From CAVPRW01 sp046727435 [NCBI: bacterium] (GTDB lineage Bacteria > Tectomicrobia > Entotheonellia > J063), in assembly GCA_046727435.1 (NCBI GenBank), contig JBKPCR010000210.1:1-13212 (forward strand): a stretch of DNA of 13,212 nucleotides. Direction: 5' to 3'. Within the stretch, counting starts at the first letter, position 1; every line of letters starts with the position of its first letter. Below, in pieces: positions 1-6,637 of the stretch. The position numbers and the translations under genes were made by a program. A model generated the notes under the pieces. The model made no database searches and was not told the DNA's origin. It was given only the letters and a program-made list of their open reading frames with translations.

Positions 1-2
1 AG

Positions 3-125
3 AAGGGTCGCGAGCATCTATACTCTAAGAATCTTGTGAGTGTGCTATCATACCAGTCTTCGGGAATGGAAGTCCAGCAGTTCATCAAAGGCGTCCCAGG
101 CCGCAGCCCGTCGTGGCGGTGTTAA
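3..125 (+). CDS. Possible 3' end of an upstream reading frame (partial)
   Basis: A frame is open from the left edge of the window to a TAA at 123-125, about 40 codons, ending in VPGRSPSWRC. I do not recognise it. It stops 11 bases before the preferred cobL start, so it could be the tail of an upstream gene in a cobalamin operon, but a frame of this length can also occur by chance in GC-rich DNA. Only the open frame is seen; a role is not inferred. Confidence 0.15.
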   Translation, partial: KGREHLYSKNLVSVLSYQSSGMEVQQFIKGVPGRSPSWRC

Positions 126-130
126 GGAAG
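124..130 (+). promoter_or_regulatory. Ribosome binding site that sets the cobL start
   Basis: AAGGAAG lies six bases upstream of the ATG at 137. A GTG at 113 is in frame but has no such site, and the extra eight residues (MAVLRKHA) do not look like the start of a CbiE domain, whereas MNKWLSIVGIG does. Confidence 0.6.
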
Positions 131-136
131 CATGCG

Positions 137-1351
137 ATGAATAAATGGCTCTCGATTGTTGGCATTGGCGAAGACGGACTTGCCGGATTAAATCCAATCG
201 CTCGATCGCTTCTCGCCCAGGCGCAAGTCGTCGTTGGGGGAACACGCCATCTCGCTATGCTCCCGCCGGACGATCCACGTGAGCAAGTCCCATGGACTGC
301 CCCCATCATGACGTCGGTAGAGGCTATCATGCGTCGTCGAGGGCAGCTTATCTGCATTCTCGCCAGCGGCGATCCGATGTGCTACGGCATCGGGGTGACG
401 CTCACTCGTCATGTGGCGCCTGCCGAAATGACCATCGTTCCAGCCCCCTCGGCCTTCAGCCTAGCCTGCGCCCGTCTGGGCTGGCCCGCAACGGAAGTGG
501 AGATGGTAAGTCTGTGCGGTCGCGACCCAGCCTTGCTGCACGCGGTGCTCTATCCAGGGGCACGTGTGCTCGTGTTGAGCGCTGGTTCGCACACGCCGGC
601 ACTCGTCGCGGCTCAACTGACGCAGCGCGGCTATGGAAACAGCGTCCTCACCGTGCTCGAACGCATGGGGGGGGTTCACGAGCGGTTGGTTTCAGGCACT
701 GCGGCGGCGTGGAACGCGGCGGATGTGGCCGCCTTGAATACCATCGCCATTACGTGCATCGCTGACCCTGGAGTCACCGGCCTGTCGCGCTGTGCCGGAT
801 TACCTGACACCGCTTACCACCATGACGGGCAGCTCACGAAACGCGAGGTTCGAGCTGTGACACTCGCGGCGCTGGCACCTTTGCCCGGGCAACTGCTGTG
901 GGACGTAGGGGCGGGCTGTGGTTCGATGGGTATTGAGTGGATGCGGAGTGCTCCCCGCTGTCGGGCCATCGCCATCGAACCCCATCCCACTCGGCTGCAG
1001 TACATTGCTGACAATGCGGCGGCCTTGGGAACTCCCGAGCTCAAGATCATTGCCGGCGAGGCCCCTGCTGCGTTACAGGATTTACCATCACCGGATGCGG
1101 TGTTCATCGGAGGGGGACTGACGACGGAAAATCTCTTGGCCACCTGCTGGCAGGCCCTACGTACGGGTGGCCGACTAGTCACCAATGCCGTCACCATCGA
1201 AAGCGAACAGGTGCTCTTACACTGGCATAGTCAACGCGGGGGAGAACTGACCCGCATCGCTATACAACGCGCTGAGCCCATTGGTCAGTTTTTAGGATGG
1301 AAAGCGAAAGCACCTGTCACGCAATGGACAGTCACGAAATCATCGTCTTGA
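137..1351 (+). CDS. cobL: Precorrin-6Y C5,15-methyltransferase (decarboxylating), CbiE-CbiT fusion
   Basis: This cytosolic enzyme of corrin-ring synthesis uses two S-adenosylmethionines to methylate precorrin-6B (6Y) at C5 and C15 and decarboxylates the acetate side chain, giving precorrin-8X. The 404-residue frame has the two expected halves. The N-terminal CbiE (tetrapyrrole methylase) half covers about 1-200, with VGIGEDG near 8-14 and the SGDP loop at 77-80. The C-terminal CbiT half covers about 225-404, with the SAM-binding loop DVGAGCGSMG at 256-265, the acidic IEPH strand end near 280-283 and the GGGL motif near 325-328. Length and order match the fused CobL. The start at 137 is chosen over an in-frame GTG at 113 because of its ribosome binding site. 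The gene ends in TGA and faces cobK tail to tail across 79 bases. It looks intact. Confidence 0.95.
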   Translation: MNKWLSIVGIGEDGLAGLNPIARSLLAQAQVVVGGTRHLAMLPPDDPREQVPWTAPIMTSVEAIMRRRGQLICILASGDPMCYGIGVTLTRHVAPAEMTIVPAPSAFSLACARLGWPATEVEMVSLCGRDPALLHAVLYPGARVLVLSAGSHTPALVAAQLTQRGYGNSVLTVLERMGGVHERLVSGTAAAWNAADVAALNTIAITCIADPGVTGLSRCAGLPDTAYHHDGQLTKREVRAVTLAALAPLPGQLLWDVGAGCGSMGIEWMRSAPRCRAIAIEPHPTRLQYIADNAAALGTPELKIIAGEAPAALQDLPSPDAVFIGGGLTTENLLATCWQALRTGGRLVTNAVTIESEQVLLHWHSQRGGELTRIAIQRAEPIGQFLGWKAKAPVTQWTVTKSSS

Positions 1352-1430
1352 ATGCAGTCGCTTTCCCCAGCGAGCCACCTCGTAACACTTACCTTCCGGG
1401 TTACTGCTGCGCCGCTGGTGGATGGTTTAT

Positions 1431-2180
1431 TCAGGCACCATCCAAATGCCTGACAAGCCACGCCATAGCCTGCTCCACATCCGCGACCTGTTCCTCTCCT
1501 GGCAATGGCGGACGCTGAATCATCACCACGGGTAATCCAAGCTCTCGCGCGGCCACAATCTTGGCGTAAGTGGCGTCTCCGCCGCTATTCTTACTGACGA
1601 TTGCCTCAATCGCATAGGTCTGCAGCAACTGCCGCTCATCCTCCAGCGCAAAGGGTCCGCGTGCCAGCACGAGCGTGCCCGGCGGCACCGGGGTATCCGG
1701 CATGGGGGGGTCAATCATCCGCATCAGAAACCAAAGATCCTGGAGAGAGGCAAACGCCGCCAGCTCTTGCCTGCCGATCGTCAGAAACACCCGCCGAGCG
1801 ACCTCTGGAAGCATCTCCACGGCAGCGGCAATGCTCTCGGCGGCCAGCCAGCGATCTCCTGCCACCGGCTCCCACGGTGGACGCACCAGCATCAGGTGCG
1901 GCAAGCCACAAGCCAGTGCTGCGGTGGCGGCATTGTGGGACATCTGGGCCGCAAAGGGATGTGTCGCATCGATCAGTAGGTCAATGTGTTGGTCCCGTAT
2001 GTAGTGTATTAACCCCTCGGTGCCACCAAAGCCGCCAATGCGTACCCTACCGGCCGGTGTCACAGGTTGGCGAACGCGCCCTGCTAACGACGTGATTACC
2101 TCTATTCCTGGGAGCGCCGAGGCCTGCGCGACCAATTGCGCCGCATCCCCAGTTCCTCCCAACATCAGCACTCGTTTCAT
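1431..2180 (-). CDS. cobK: Precorrin-6A reductase (CobK/CbiJ family)
   Basis: This enzyme uses NADPH to reduce precorrin-6A (6X) to precorrin-6B, the substrate of the CobL encoded next to it. The 249-residue length is normal for the family. Visible hallmarks are the N-terminal nucleotide-binding loop LGGTGDA (7-13), SLAGR (31-35), RIGGFGG (47-53), DATHPFAAQMS (71-81), RPPW (100-103), LTIGRQEL (133-140), ARGPF (173-177) and the SKNSGG segment (196-201). The ATG at 2180 has only a weak purine-rich leader (GAGAAAAGAGA). It is transcribed toward cobL, so the two consecutive pathway steps cannot share an mRNA, unlike the same-strand arrangement common in cob operons. No frameshift or internal stop is seen. 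CobK and CbiJ act in the aerobic and anaerobic routes respectively and cannot be separated here. Confidence 0.93.
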   Translation of the reverse strand: MKRVLMLGGTGDAAQLVAQASALPGIEVITSLAGRVRQPVTPAGRVRIGGFGGTEGLIHYIRDQHIDLLIDATHPFAAQMSHNAATAALACGLPHLMLVRPPWEPVAGDRWLAAESIAAAVEMLPEVARRVFLTIGRQELAAFASLQDLWFLMRMIDPPMPDTPVPPGTLVLARGPFALEDERQLLQTYAIEAIVSKNSGGDATYAKIVAARELGLPVVMIQRPPLPGEEQVADVEQAMAWLVRHLDGA

Positions 2181-2434
2181 GATTTCTCTTTTCTCTCATG
2201 CCACGGCAGAAACCGGCTCGGCGCATGGGTCGGCATCGCCCGGGCGGCCATGCAAGTGCCAGCCACTGCCAGGGGAAGATGTGCTCCCCAGGGGATAAGT
2301 CATTATTTCTCTGCTCGAACGCTAGTCGCGAGGCGATGCCCGCGATATGTTTCCATAAATGCTTGATGAGTATACAATAGGGCGAAAGGCAAGAACACCC
2401 CGATGTTTCCGTTGCTCATGCCCTGCACGTTGAC
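2181..2434. other. Gap upstream of cobK, no gene seen
   Basis: I see no convincing coding frame, tRNA or clean terminator. The cobK promoter should lie here on the minus strand; TATACT (plus 2371-2376 read in reverse) is a possible -10 hexamer but has no good -35 partner. The plus strand carries AGCCACTGCC and AGGGGAAG in the order found in cobalamin riboswitches, but the rest of the consensus is missing (see rejected items). Confidence 0.4.
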
Positions 2435-2722
2435 TCAGAGCTGCGGCCGCGGCGCCTGCTCGCTTGAGACTTGATGCTGGTTGGTCAGGAGATCGACGTC
2501 ACCGTCCCGTCTGTCCATGTAACTGATGATCCACGCGTCCAAGCGGTCTGCGGAGCTTTTGTATAACCGGATTCGGCCGGCAGTGATGAAGAAGACTGCT
2601 GTCGCCGACTCACCCTCCTGGAAGAGCATGGCCCCTGTGCCATAGGTCTGGCGGCGAGTCATGGGTTGCAAGTGTTGCTTCTCTGACAGCGTCAGCTACT
2701 GAAACAACCACAGCTCTGCCAT
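2435..2722 (-). pseudogene. Crp/Fnr-type cyclic-nucleotide-binding domain fragment with an amber codon
   Basis: Read from an ATG at 2722, the frame gives MAELWLFQ, then TAG at codon 9 (2696-2698), then LTLSEKQHLQPMTRRQTYGTG and AMLFQEGESATAVFFITAGR. This is the start of the beta-barrel sensor domain of Crp/Fnr regulators: a short helix, then the R-Y-x-x-G-x-x-LF-x-EGE turn and the FFI-x-x-G-x-I-R-L-Y strand (residues 10-55). After RLYKSS the family resemblance ends; the frame runs 40 more unrelated residues to TGA at 2435, and no DNA-binding helix-turn-helix follows. The family is normally around 220-240 residues, so this is a decayed remnant with a nonsense codon plus loss or rearrangement of the remaining two-thirds. 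Family assignment rests on motif memory only. Confidence 0.6.
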
Positions 2723-3108
2723 GCAGCTTAATTGGCGCATCCGATGGCTCCTTGGGCCTCCGAAAGGCAAGAGGCTGGGACACGTGCAAGAAGCACCTGA
2801 TGGAACCGGCGCACGCTAGTGGTATGACGCTTTGGGTCGTGCTCGCCAGGCATCCTAGGCTGACGAGCGCCCTGCGCCGCCCGGCGATGCAGGAAATTGG
2901 CTTTCGTGGCATGGTCTATAGCCTACAGGGGGTCAAGGGGAGCTGAGGTGGGGAGTGCGCCACGCAGCGCCCATCACTTGCTCCAGCGCCACCAAGACAT
3001 GAAGCGGTTAGCGCAGGAGCATGCCGCAACGGCACAGCGATCGAGGCGGGCTCTTACGCCTATAGCCTGCACGACGTCCAGCGTAGTCGCCCTCCCGCCT
3101 CACGCGGC
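2723..3108. other. No convincing gene
   Basis: The longest plausible plus frame (2752-2946, 64 residues, ending in FRGMVYSLQGVKGS) has no ribosome binding site that I can see and no recognised motif. Because it lies between two broken gene fragments, it is most likely degenerate DNA from the same decay. No repeats, tRNA or terminator noted. Confidence 0.4.
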
Positions 3109-3306
3109 TCAAGTAGAGCTTACCCGCTCCGGGTCGAAGGGCTGCCCATTGACCGTCGCCTCCAGCGCCACGGGCGCCGGGTTGCTCAGGGCGGCCAGAG
3201 TAAAGCAGGTCGCTTCAGCTCTCTTGATGAGCTGAGCCACCCGCTCGGGCGGCTCGTCGCTGTCGAGCGATAACTCTGTCTTGATCGCGTCACACCCCGT
3301 GCGCAC
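3109..3306 (-). pseudogene. OsmC/Ohr-like C-terminal fragment
   Basis: OsmC-family proteins are small cytosolic thiol peroxidase-type proteins, usually 130-190 residues. This 65-residue frame resembles the C-terminal part of one subfamily: KTELSLDSDEPPERVAQLIK (9-28), then RAEATCFTLAALSNPAPV (29-46) with the cysteine that aligns with the second conserved cysteine of the family, then EATVNGQPFDP (49-59). In the same frame the reading extends a little upstream (SVLAGN) but I find no proper N-terminal half; the region above 3310 resembles nothing in any frame. It is probably a truncated gene. It lies between the Crp/Fnr fragment and a transposase remnant on the same strand. Function is not expected. 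The subfamily call is from memory of the motif. Confidence 0.55.
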
Positions 3307-3534
3307 ATTGCCGGCAAGGACCGAGCACCGAAAGCACTGGTGACGTGACGCACACTCTCTTCAACACAGTCGGGTTTGCAGATGCTGATGATTCTTGGGG
3401 GTCAGCGGGATCAGCAGTCGATGATAAATGCGTCGTCTCATACTGCAGGAGATAGCCGCACCTACCCTCGTACATCAGCTCTCTCACGAGAATAGCAGAG
3501 ATTCCAACATAACGGTTAGGCGCACCCTGTGAGC
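3307..3534. other. Degenerate spacer between OsmC-like and transposase remnants
   Basis: A minus-strand frame at 3290-3487 (MRELMYEGRCGYLLQYE...) is open, but it is compositionally unremarkable and matches no family I know. It may be leftover of the missing OsmC N-terminal half or chance. Confidence 0.3.
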
Positions 3535-4062
3535 CTATACGTGGCCAGGACGTCCTGACGTGTGCCGATGCCCGTCAACACATCTCAGCTTGACCCCCAC
3601 CGACAGCGAGTAATCGGCCAGTTGCAAGATGCCGTCATCGCCTTGGGCCCATACCAGCACCGGCTCTCGGGTCTGCTCCAGGAGCTGGCACCGCCATCGC
3701 TACCAACCGACGTCGTGCCCTGCGGTGGCCTCACGCTCATACGGTAGGTGATAGGCCGTGGCCCATACCAATAGCAGCAGGGTCAACGCCACATACACCC
3801 TCACGGCGCGCTCGTTTTGCTGGGGTGGATGGCTCAAGTCCCACGGCTGCTTGGCGACCTTGATATAGCAGTGCCTGATCAGGCCACGGTCATCGTCGTC
3901 ATCAAGGGGCTGCAAGGGCTTTTCGACTGGAGTGTTTGTCAACCAGATGGTTTTGCCCCCGGGCCCCGAGTCCTGCCCATCCCATGGGTGCGCGACCACC
4001 GCATGGAGCGGATTGGCCTGGAGGTCCCGACGCTTGAGCTGGCGCCCAAGCTCGGGCGTCCC
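3535..4062 (-). pseudogene. IS4-type (DDE) transposase remnant with amber codon
   Basis: The minus frame from about 4062 reads ELGRQLKRRDLQANPLHAVV, then a hydrophilic stretch with WLTNTPVEKPLQPLDDDDDR, IRHCYIKVAKQPWDLSHPPQ and NERAVRVYVALTLLLLVWAT. TAG interrupts it at 3700-3702 after GHDVGW. It then continues in the same frame as RWRCQLLEQTREPVLVWAQG and DDGILQLADYSLSVGVKL to TAG at 3535. As I recall related copies, a glutamine sits where the amber is, so CAG to TAG is the likely change. The region corresponds to the C-terminal half of a DDE_Tnp_1/IS4-like transposase. The family's Y-R-E-K signature appears damaged: around DDDDDRGLIRH an arginine sits where the catalytic Glu is expected. 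The N-terminal half and the IS ends are missing. Confidence 0.62.
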
Positions 4063-4201
4063 CTAAGTGTGTCAGATTTGTTGAACATCTTGGACAATTA
4101 GCCTATGCTCATACCTATGGCCTCTCCCCCCTTCGGGCGGAGGGCTCAACCGCAAGGACGTCCTGGGCCTGCTGGAGACGGCAGTTATAGGAACGCCACT
4201 G

Positions 4202-4492
4202 ATGGTTCTCGCACCTATTCATCGTCCGACTTGTCACAGTACTGATGTCGTGAAACATGGGAAAACCTCGGATGGAAAACAACGATTTCTTTGTCGAAAC
4301 TCTGACTGTGCTCAGCAAACGTTTCTCACAACGTATATCTACAAAGGACGATTACCAGAAGTGAAACAGCAGGTTATTGATGTGGCGATGCATGGGAGTG
4401 GTATTCGTGATACCGCTCGCGTGCTGCATATCAGTCCAACAACAGTTCTTGACATACTAAAAAAAAGAACCTGTAATCCAAGACATCAATGA
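4202..4492 (+). CDS. insA: IS1-family InsA (zinc-finger/HTH DNA-binding protein)
   Basis: InsA binds the IS1 ends and represses its own promoter; fused to InsB it forms the active transposase. The 96-residue frame shows the N-terminal zinc-finger-like region (PTCHSTDVVKHG, then QRFLCRNSDC near 28-37) and a helix-turn-helix segment (GSGIRDTARVLHISPTTVLD, about 66-85). One cysteine of the usual C-x-x-C pair at the N-terminus is replaced (RPTCHS instead of CPxCHS), so zinc binding may be weakened. The frame passes through eight adenines at 4459-4466 and then leaves the family sequence (RTCNPRHQ), ending at TGA 4490-4492. Continuation into insB requires a frame change, described with the A8 run. 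ATG at 4202 gives the usual IS1-type start (MVLAPI). Confidence 0.85.
   Translation: MVLAPIHRPTCHSTDVVKHGKTSDGKQRFLCRNSDCAQQTFLTTYIYKGRLPEVKQQVIDVAMHGSGIRDTARVLHISPTTVLDILKKRTCNPRHQ
4459..4466 (+). other. A8 run at the insA/insB frame junction
   Basis: CTA is followed by seven further adenines and GAACC. In the insA frame it reads L-K-K-R-T; in the insB frame it reads L-K-K-E-P-V-I-Q-D-I. The shift needed is +1 (equivalently -2), not the -1 at A6C known for IS1 of enterobacteria. Transcript slippage that drops one A or adds two would join the frames. Alternatively a single base (for example one G after the A run, giving L-K-K-K-E) was lost from an uninterrupted ancestor. The sequence alone does not decide. 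Confidence 0.55.
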
Positions 4493-4496
4493 CGCA

Positions 4497-4961
4497 GTGT
4501 TGTCACACAAATCTGCTGACGCCTGGCATGTCGTCGTCCAGAAGGTTGACCCCGCCGACATGGATGAAATGTGGAGTTTTGTTGGGAATAAAGCGCCGCA
4601 GCGCTGGCTCTGGCATGCCATCGATAATCAGAGCGGTGCTGTCCTCGCGTATGTCTTGGGAACACATGCAGATACCGTTTTCTTACAGTTGAAGCAGCTC
4701 TTGGCCCCATTTGGCATCGCGCGTTTTTATACGGATGAGTGGGGAACATACCAAAGACATCTCACCCCAGAGCAGCATGAGATCGGCAAAGAGAACACTC
4801 AGAAGATCGAACGAAAACACCTGATGCTGCGAACGCGGATCAAACGTTTAACCCGAAAGACGCTCTGCTTCTCCAAATCTGTGCGTATGCATGACATGGT
4901 CATTGGATTATTCGTGAACCGATATGAATTGAGTGTGACCAAAATCTGTGGGACGCCGTAG
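4497..4961 (+). CDS. insB: IS1-family InsB, DDE catalytic part, 3' end replaced by ISKra4 sequence
   Basis: InsB carries the transposase active site. Motifs are in place: MDEMWSFVGNKAPQRWLWHA (first Asp, near 22-41), ARFYTDEWG (second Asp, about 74-82) and QKIERKHLMLRTRIKRL (Glu, about 102-118), followed by CFSKSVRMHDMVIGLFVNRY. The start coordinate is nominal: the same frame is open upstream to the A8 run (EPVIQDINDAVLSH), so InsB is normally made as an InsA-InsB fusion. The family-like sequence stops at NRYEL; the last residues (SVTKICGTP) and the TAG at 4959-4961 are read from the left inverted repeat of the ISKra4 element. Only a few native C-terminal residues seem to be lost, so the catalytic core is complete. 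Confidence 0.85.
   Translation: MLSHKSADAWHVVVQKVDPADMDEMWSFVGNKAPQRWLWHAIDNQSGAVLAYVLGTHADTVFLQLKQLLAPFGIARFYTDEWGTYQRHLTPEQHEIGKENTQKIERKHLMLRTRIKRLTRKTLCFSKSVRMHDMVIGLFVNRYELSVTKICGTP
4931..4951 (+). repeat. Left terminal inverted repeat of the ISKra4 element
   Basis: GAGTGTGACCAAAATC, then T, then GTGG. The reverse complement of 6617-6637 is identical except for one base (C for T at position 17). It lies 105 bases before the transposase start and overlaps the 3' end of the insB frame. Confidence 0.85.
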
Positions 4962-5056
4962 AAGTCCGTATTGGGCAAATGTAGGGAGTTGAAAGCCATC
5001 GCACCTTGAGCGATTATTGATAGCGTCACCCACCAATTTGCCAGAGGAGAGCTGCG

Positions 5057-6604
5057 ATGACTTCCAACCCAGAGCCGATTGTACAGCAAGTGCAGGGCGA
5101 GTTTCAAAATCTGCTGGCCTACGCCACGGGCCCCGAGGCGCAGTTACAGACGGCCTATACCGTAGAGTTGACTCTGTTCCGGCGTCTGCTGGCCCTGGGG
5201 GCAGTACTGTTGCGGCTGTTCTTTGTCACACGGGCGGCCGAGCGCCCGGCCGAGCCGATTGCCGCCCCAGACGGGACACGCCTGACCTCTCACGATCAGA
5301 GTCCGACCACCTACTATGCGGTCTTGAGCAACGTGTGCTTTGAACGGCCCGCCGGCGTCTGGCGTGTGAGGGAACTGGCCACTGCCTACTATGCGGTCTT
5401 GGGCAACGTGTGCTTTGAACGGCCCTACTTCACGGCCCGCGGGCAGGCGGGTTGCTGCCCGCTCGACGCCGAGCTGAGCTGGCCGGCCCGCCGCTCTTCC
5501 GACCTGCTGCGGGAGTGGGCCGCCTATGGGGCGACCGACGCGTCCTACCGGGAGAGCCAGACGGTCCTCGAACGCATCCTGAGGCTGGCACTCAGCCTCC
5601 AAGCCATCGAAACCGCGGTCATGGAAGCGGCAGGAGATGTGACGACCTTCTACGAGCAACCAGCCGAGCCAGCCATCCCCCGACCGGCCGCGACCATCCT
5701 GGTGGTGCAAGCCGATGGCCAAGGCGTGCCGATGGTGCAGCCATCCCCCGAGAGCCCGTCCGTGCGGCTGGCCAAGGGGCAGAAACGCACCAAAAAGAAG
5801 GAAGCCATCGTCACGGCTCTCTATCCTATGAGCCCCTACCAGCGTACCCCCCAAGACGTGGTGGCCGCCCTGCTGCAGGACTCCAGCCGGCCGGAGCTGG
5901 CCGCCCGCCCGCAGCCTGTCGGCAAAGACCTGCGGGCCACGCTGGCGGGGAAGGCGGAGGCGATGAGCTGTCTGGCGCAGCGGGTGGCCCAGCGCGCTGG
6001 GCCCCACATCCAGCCGCGCGGGGCGCTCACCGATGGCGCCGAAGCACTGCAATAGCAGCTGGTGACCCACGTTCCGGAGCACACCCTGGTGCTGGATATC
6101 ATCCACGCCACCGAGTATCTGTGGGACACGGCCAACGCCCTGCTGGGGGAGTCCCATCCGCAGCGCCTGGCCTGGGTACGCGTGTACCTGGATCCGCTGC
6201 TGGCGGGACAGACCGACGCCGTCATCACGGCGTTGGAGGCCGAGGGGAAGGAGCCCACGTGCCCCGTGACGCAACGGCAGGCGGTCCAGCGGACGGTGGG
6301 CTACTACCGACGGAACCGGCCGTACATGCGCGATGACGAATACCTGGCGTGCGGCTGGCCGATTGGGACGGGCGTGGTGGAAGGCGCGTGTGGGCACCTC
6401 GTGAAAGATCGCAGGGCACAATCGGGGATGCGCTGGCCCCCAGGCGGCGCCCAGGCGGTGCTCGACCTGCGCGCGGTGCGGCTCAATGGGCATGGGGATA
6501 CCTAGTGGCCGTTTCACCGGCAGCAACAACATCACCGGTTGTATGGCCGGTCCGCCCCAGCGCCAGCGTTGGCCGAAGCCCAAGCGCTGGAGTGGGCCGC
6601 CTGA
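5057..6604 (+). pseudogene. ISKra4-family transposase, interrupted by two amber codons
   Basis: The frame runs 516 codons from ATG 5057 (ribosome site AGAGGAGAG five bases upstream) to TGA 6602-6604. It has TAG at 6053-6055 (codon 333, within ALQ*QLVTH, where related copies as I recall have Gln) and TAG at 6503-6505 (codon 483, within HGDT*WPFH). Candidate catalytic residues are D220 in VVQADGQGV, D347 in LVLDIIHATEYLW, and E442 in the family hallmark WPIGTGVVEGACGHLVKDR. The first amber separates the first Asp from the rest of the active site, so no functional protein is expected without suppression. Residues 86-125 contain a duplicated block (TYYAVLSNVCFERP / AYYAVLGNVCFERP). The bulk of the sequence is otherwise well preserved, so the inactivation appears recent. 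Confidence 0.88.
5311..5425 (+). repeat. Internal 40-bp direct repeat within the ISKra4 transposase
   Basis: 5311-5350 and 5386-5425 are 39/40 identical (A5327 versus G5402). They are offset by exactly 75 bases (25 codons), so the frame is kept. The 35 bases between the copies do not match the sequence flanking either copy. The block adds about 25 residues compared with the family sequence as I remember it. Confidence 0.85.
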
Positions 6605-6616
6605 TCAACCAGCTGT

Positions 6617-6637
6617 CCACGGATTTTGGTCACACTC
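6617..6637 (-). repeat. Right terminal inverted repeat of the ISKra4 element
   Basis: Reverse complement reads GAGTGTGACCAAAATC, then C, then GTGG, pairing with 4931-4951. Its outer bases supply the last codon and the TGA of the truncated SRAP frame on the minus strand. Confidence 0.85.

Larger units (their letters stand above)
4202..4930 (+). mobile_element. IS1-family element, right end removed by ISKra4
   Basis: The unit has insA followed by insB, the classic IS1 order. The right boundary at 4930 is set by the first base of the ISKra4 inverted repeat at 4931; everything that should follow insB, including the IS1 right repeat, is absent. I could not find a convincing IS1 left repeat in 4063-4201, so the left end given here is only the start of insA and the real end is probably within the preceding 100 bases. 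The element cannot transpose by itself with one end missing. Confidence 0.75.
4931..6637 (+). mobile_element. ISKra4-family insertion sequence, 1707 bp
   Basis: Its limits are set by 21-bp inverted repeats with 20 of 21 matches, enclosing one transposase frame that starts 105 bases inside the left repeat and ends 12 bases before the right one. The left flank is an IS1-family insB; the right flank is a truncated SRAP gene. The bases just outside the repeats (GAATT on the left, TAATCATT on the right) do not form a direct repeat, so no target-site duplication is visible. With different genes on each side, the current arrangement is not a simple insertion into one target; a deletion or recombination beside the element is likely. 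Confidence 0.82.

Noticed and set aside
1352-1430. Bidirectional terminator between cobL and cobK
   Set aside because: Only a 5-bp stem (GTAAC/GTTAC, 13-base loop) is found and there is no T-tract on either strand.
2240-2310. Cobalamin riboswitch-like pieces (AGCCACTGCC, AGGGGAAG) near cobK
   Set aside because: They are on the plus strand, opposite to cobK, lead into no gene, and the B12-box ending (AGYCAGGAGACCTGCC-like) is not present.
4962-5034. IS1-family right inverted repeat just after insB
   Set aside because: I first read GGTGCGATGGC on the reverse strand as an IS1 end. The matching left copy is absent and the region lies inside the ISKra4 element defined by its own repeats.
5144-6583. 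A 479-residue minus-strand open frame
   Set aside because: It is a GC-rich shadow of the ISKra4 transposase; it reads His/Arg/Gly-rich with no domain, while the plus strand has a clear transposase with matching IS ends.
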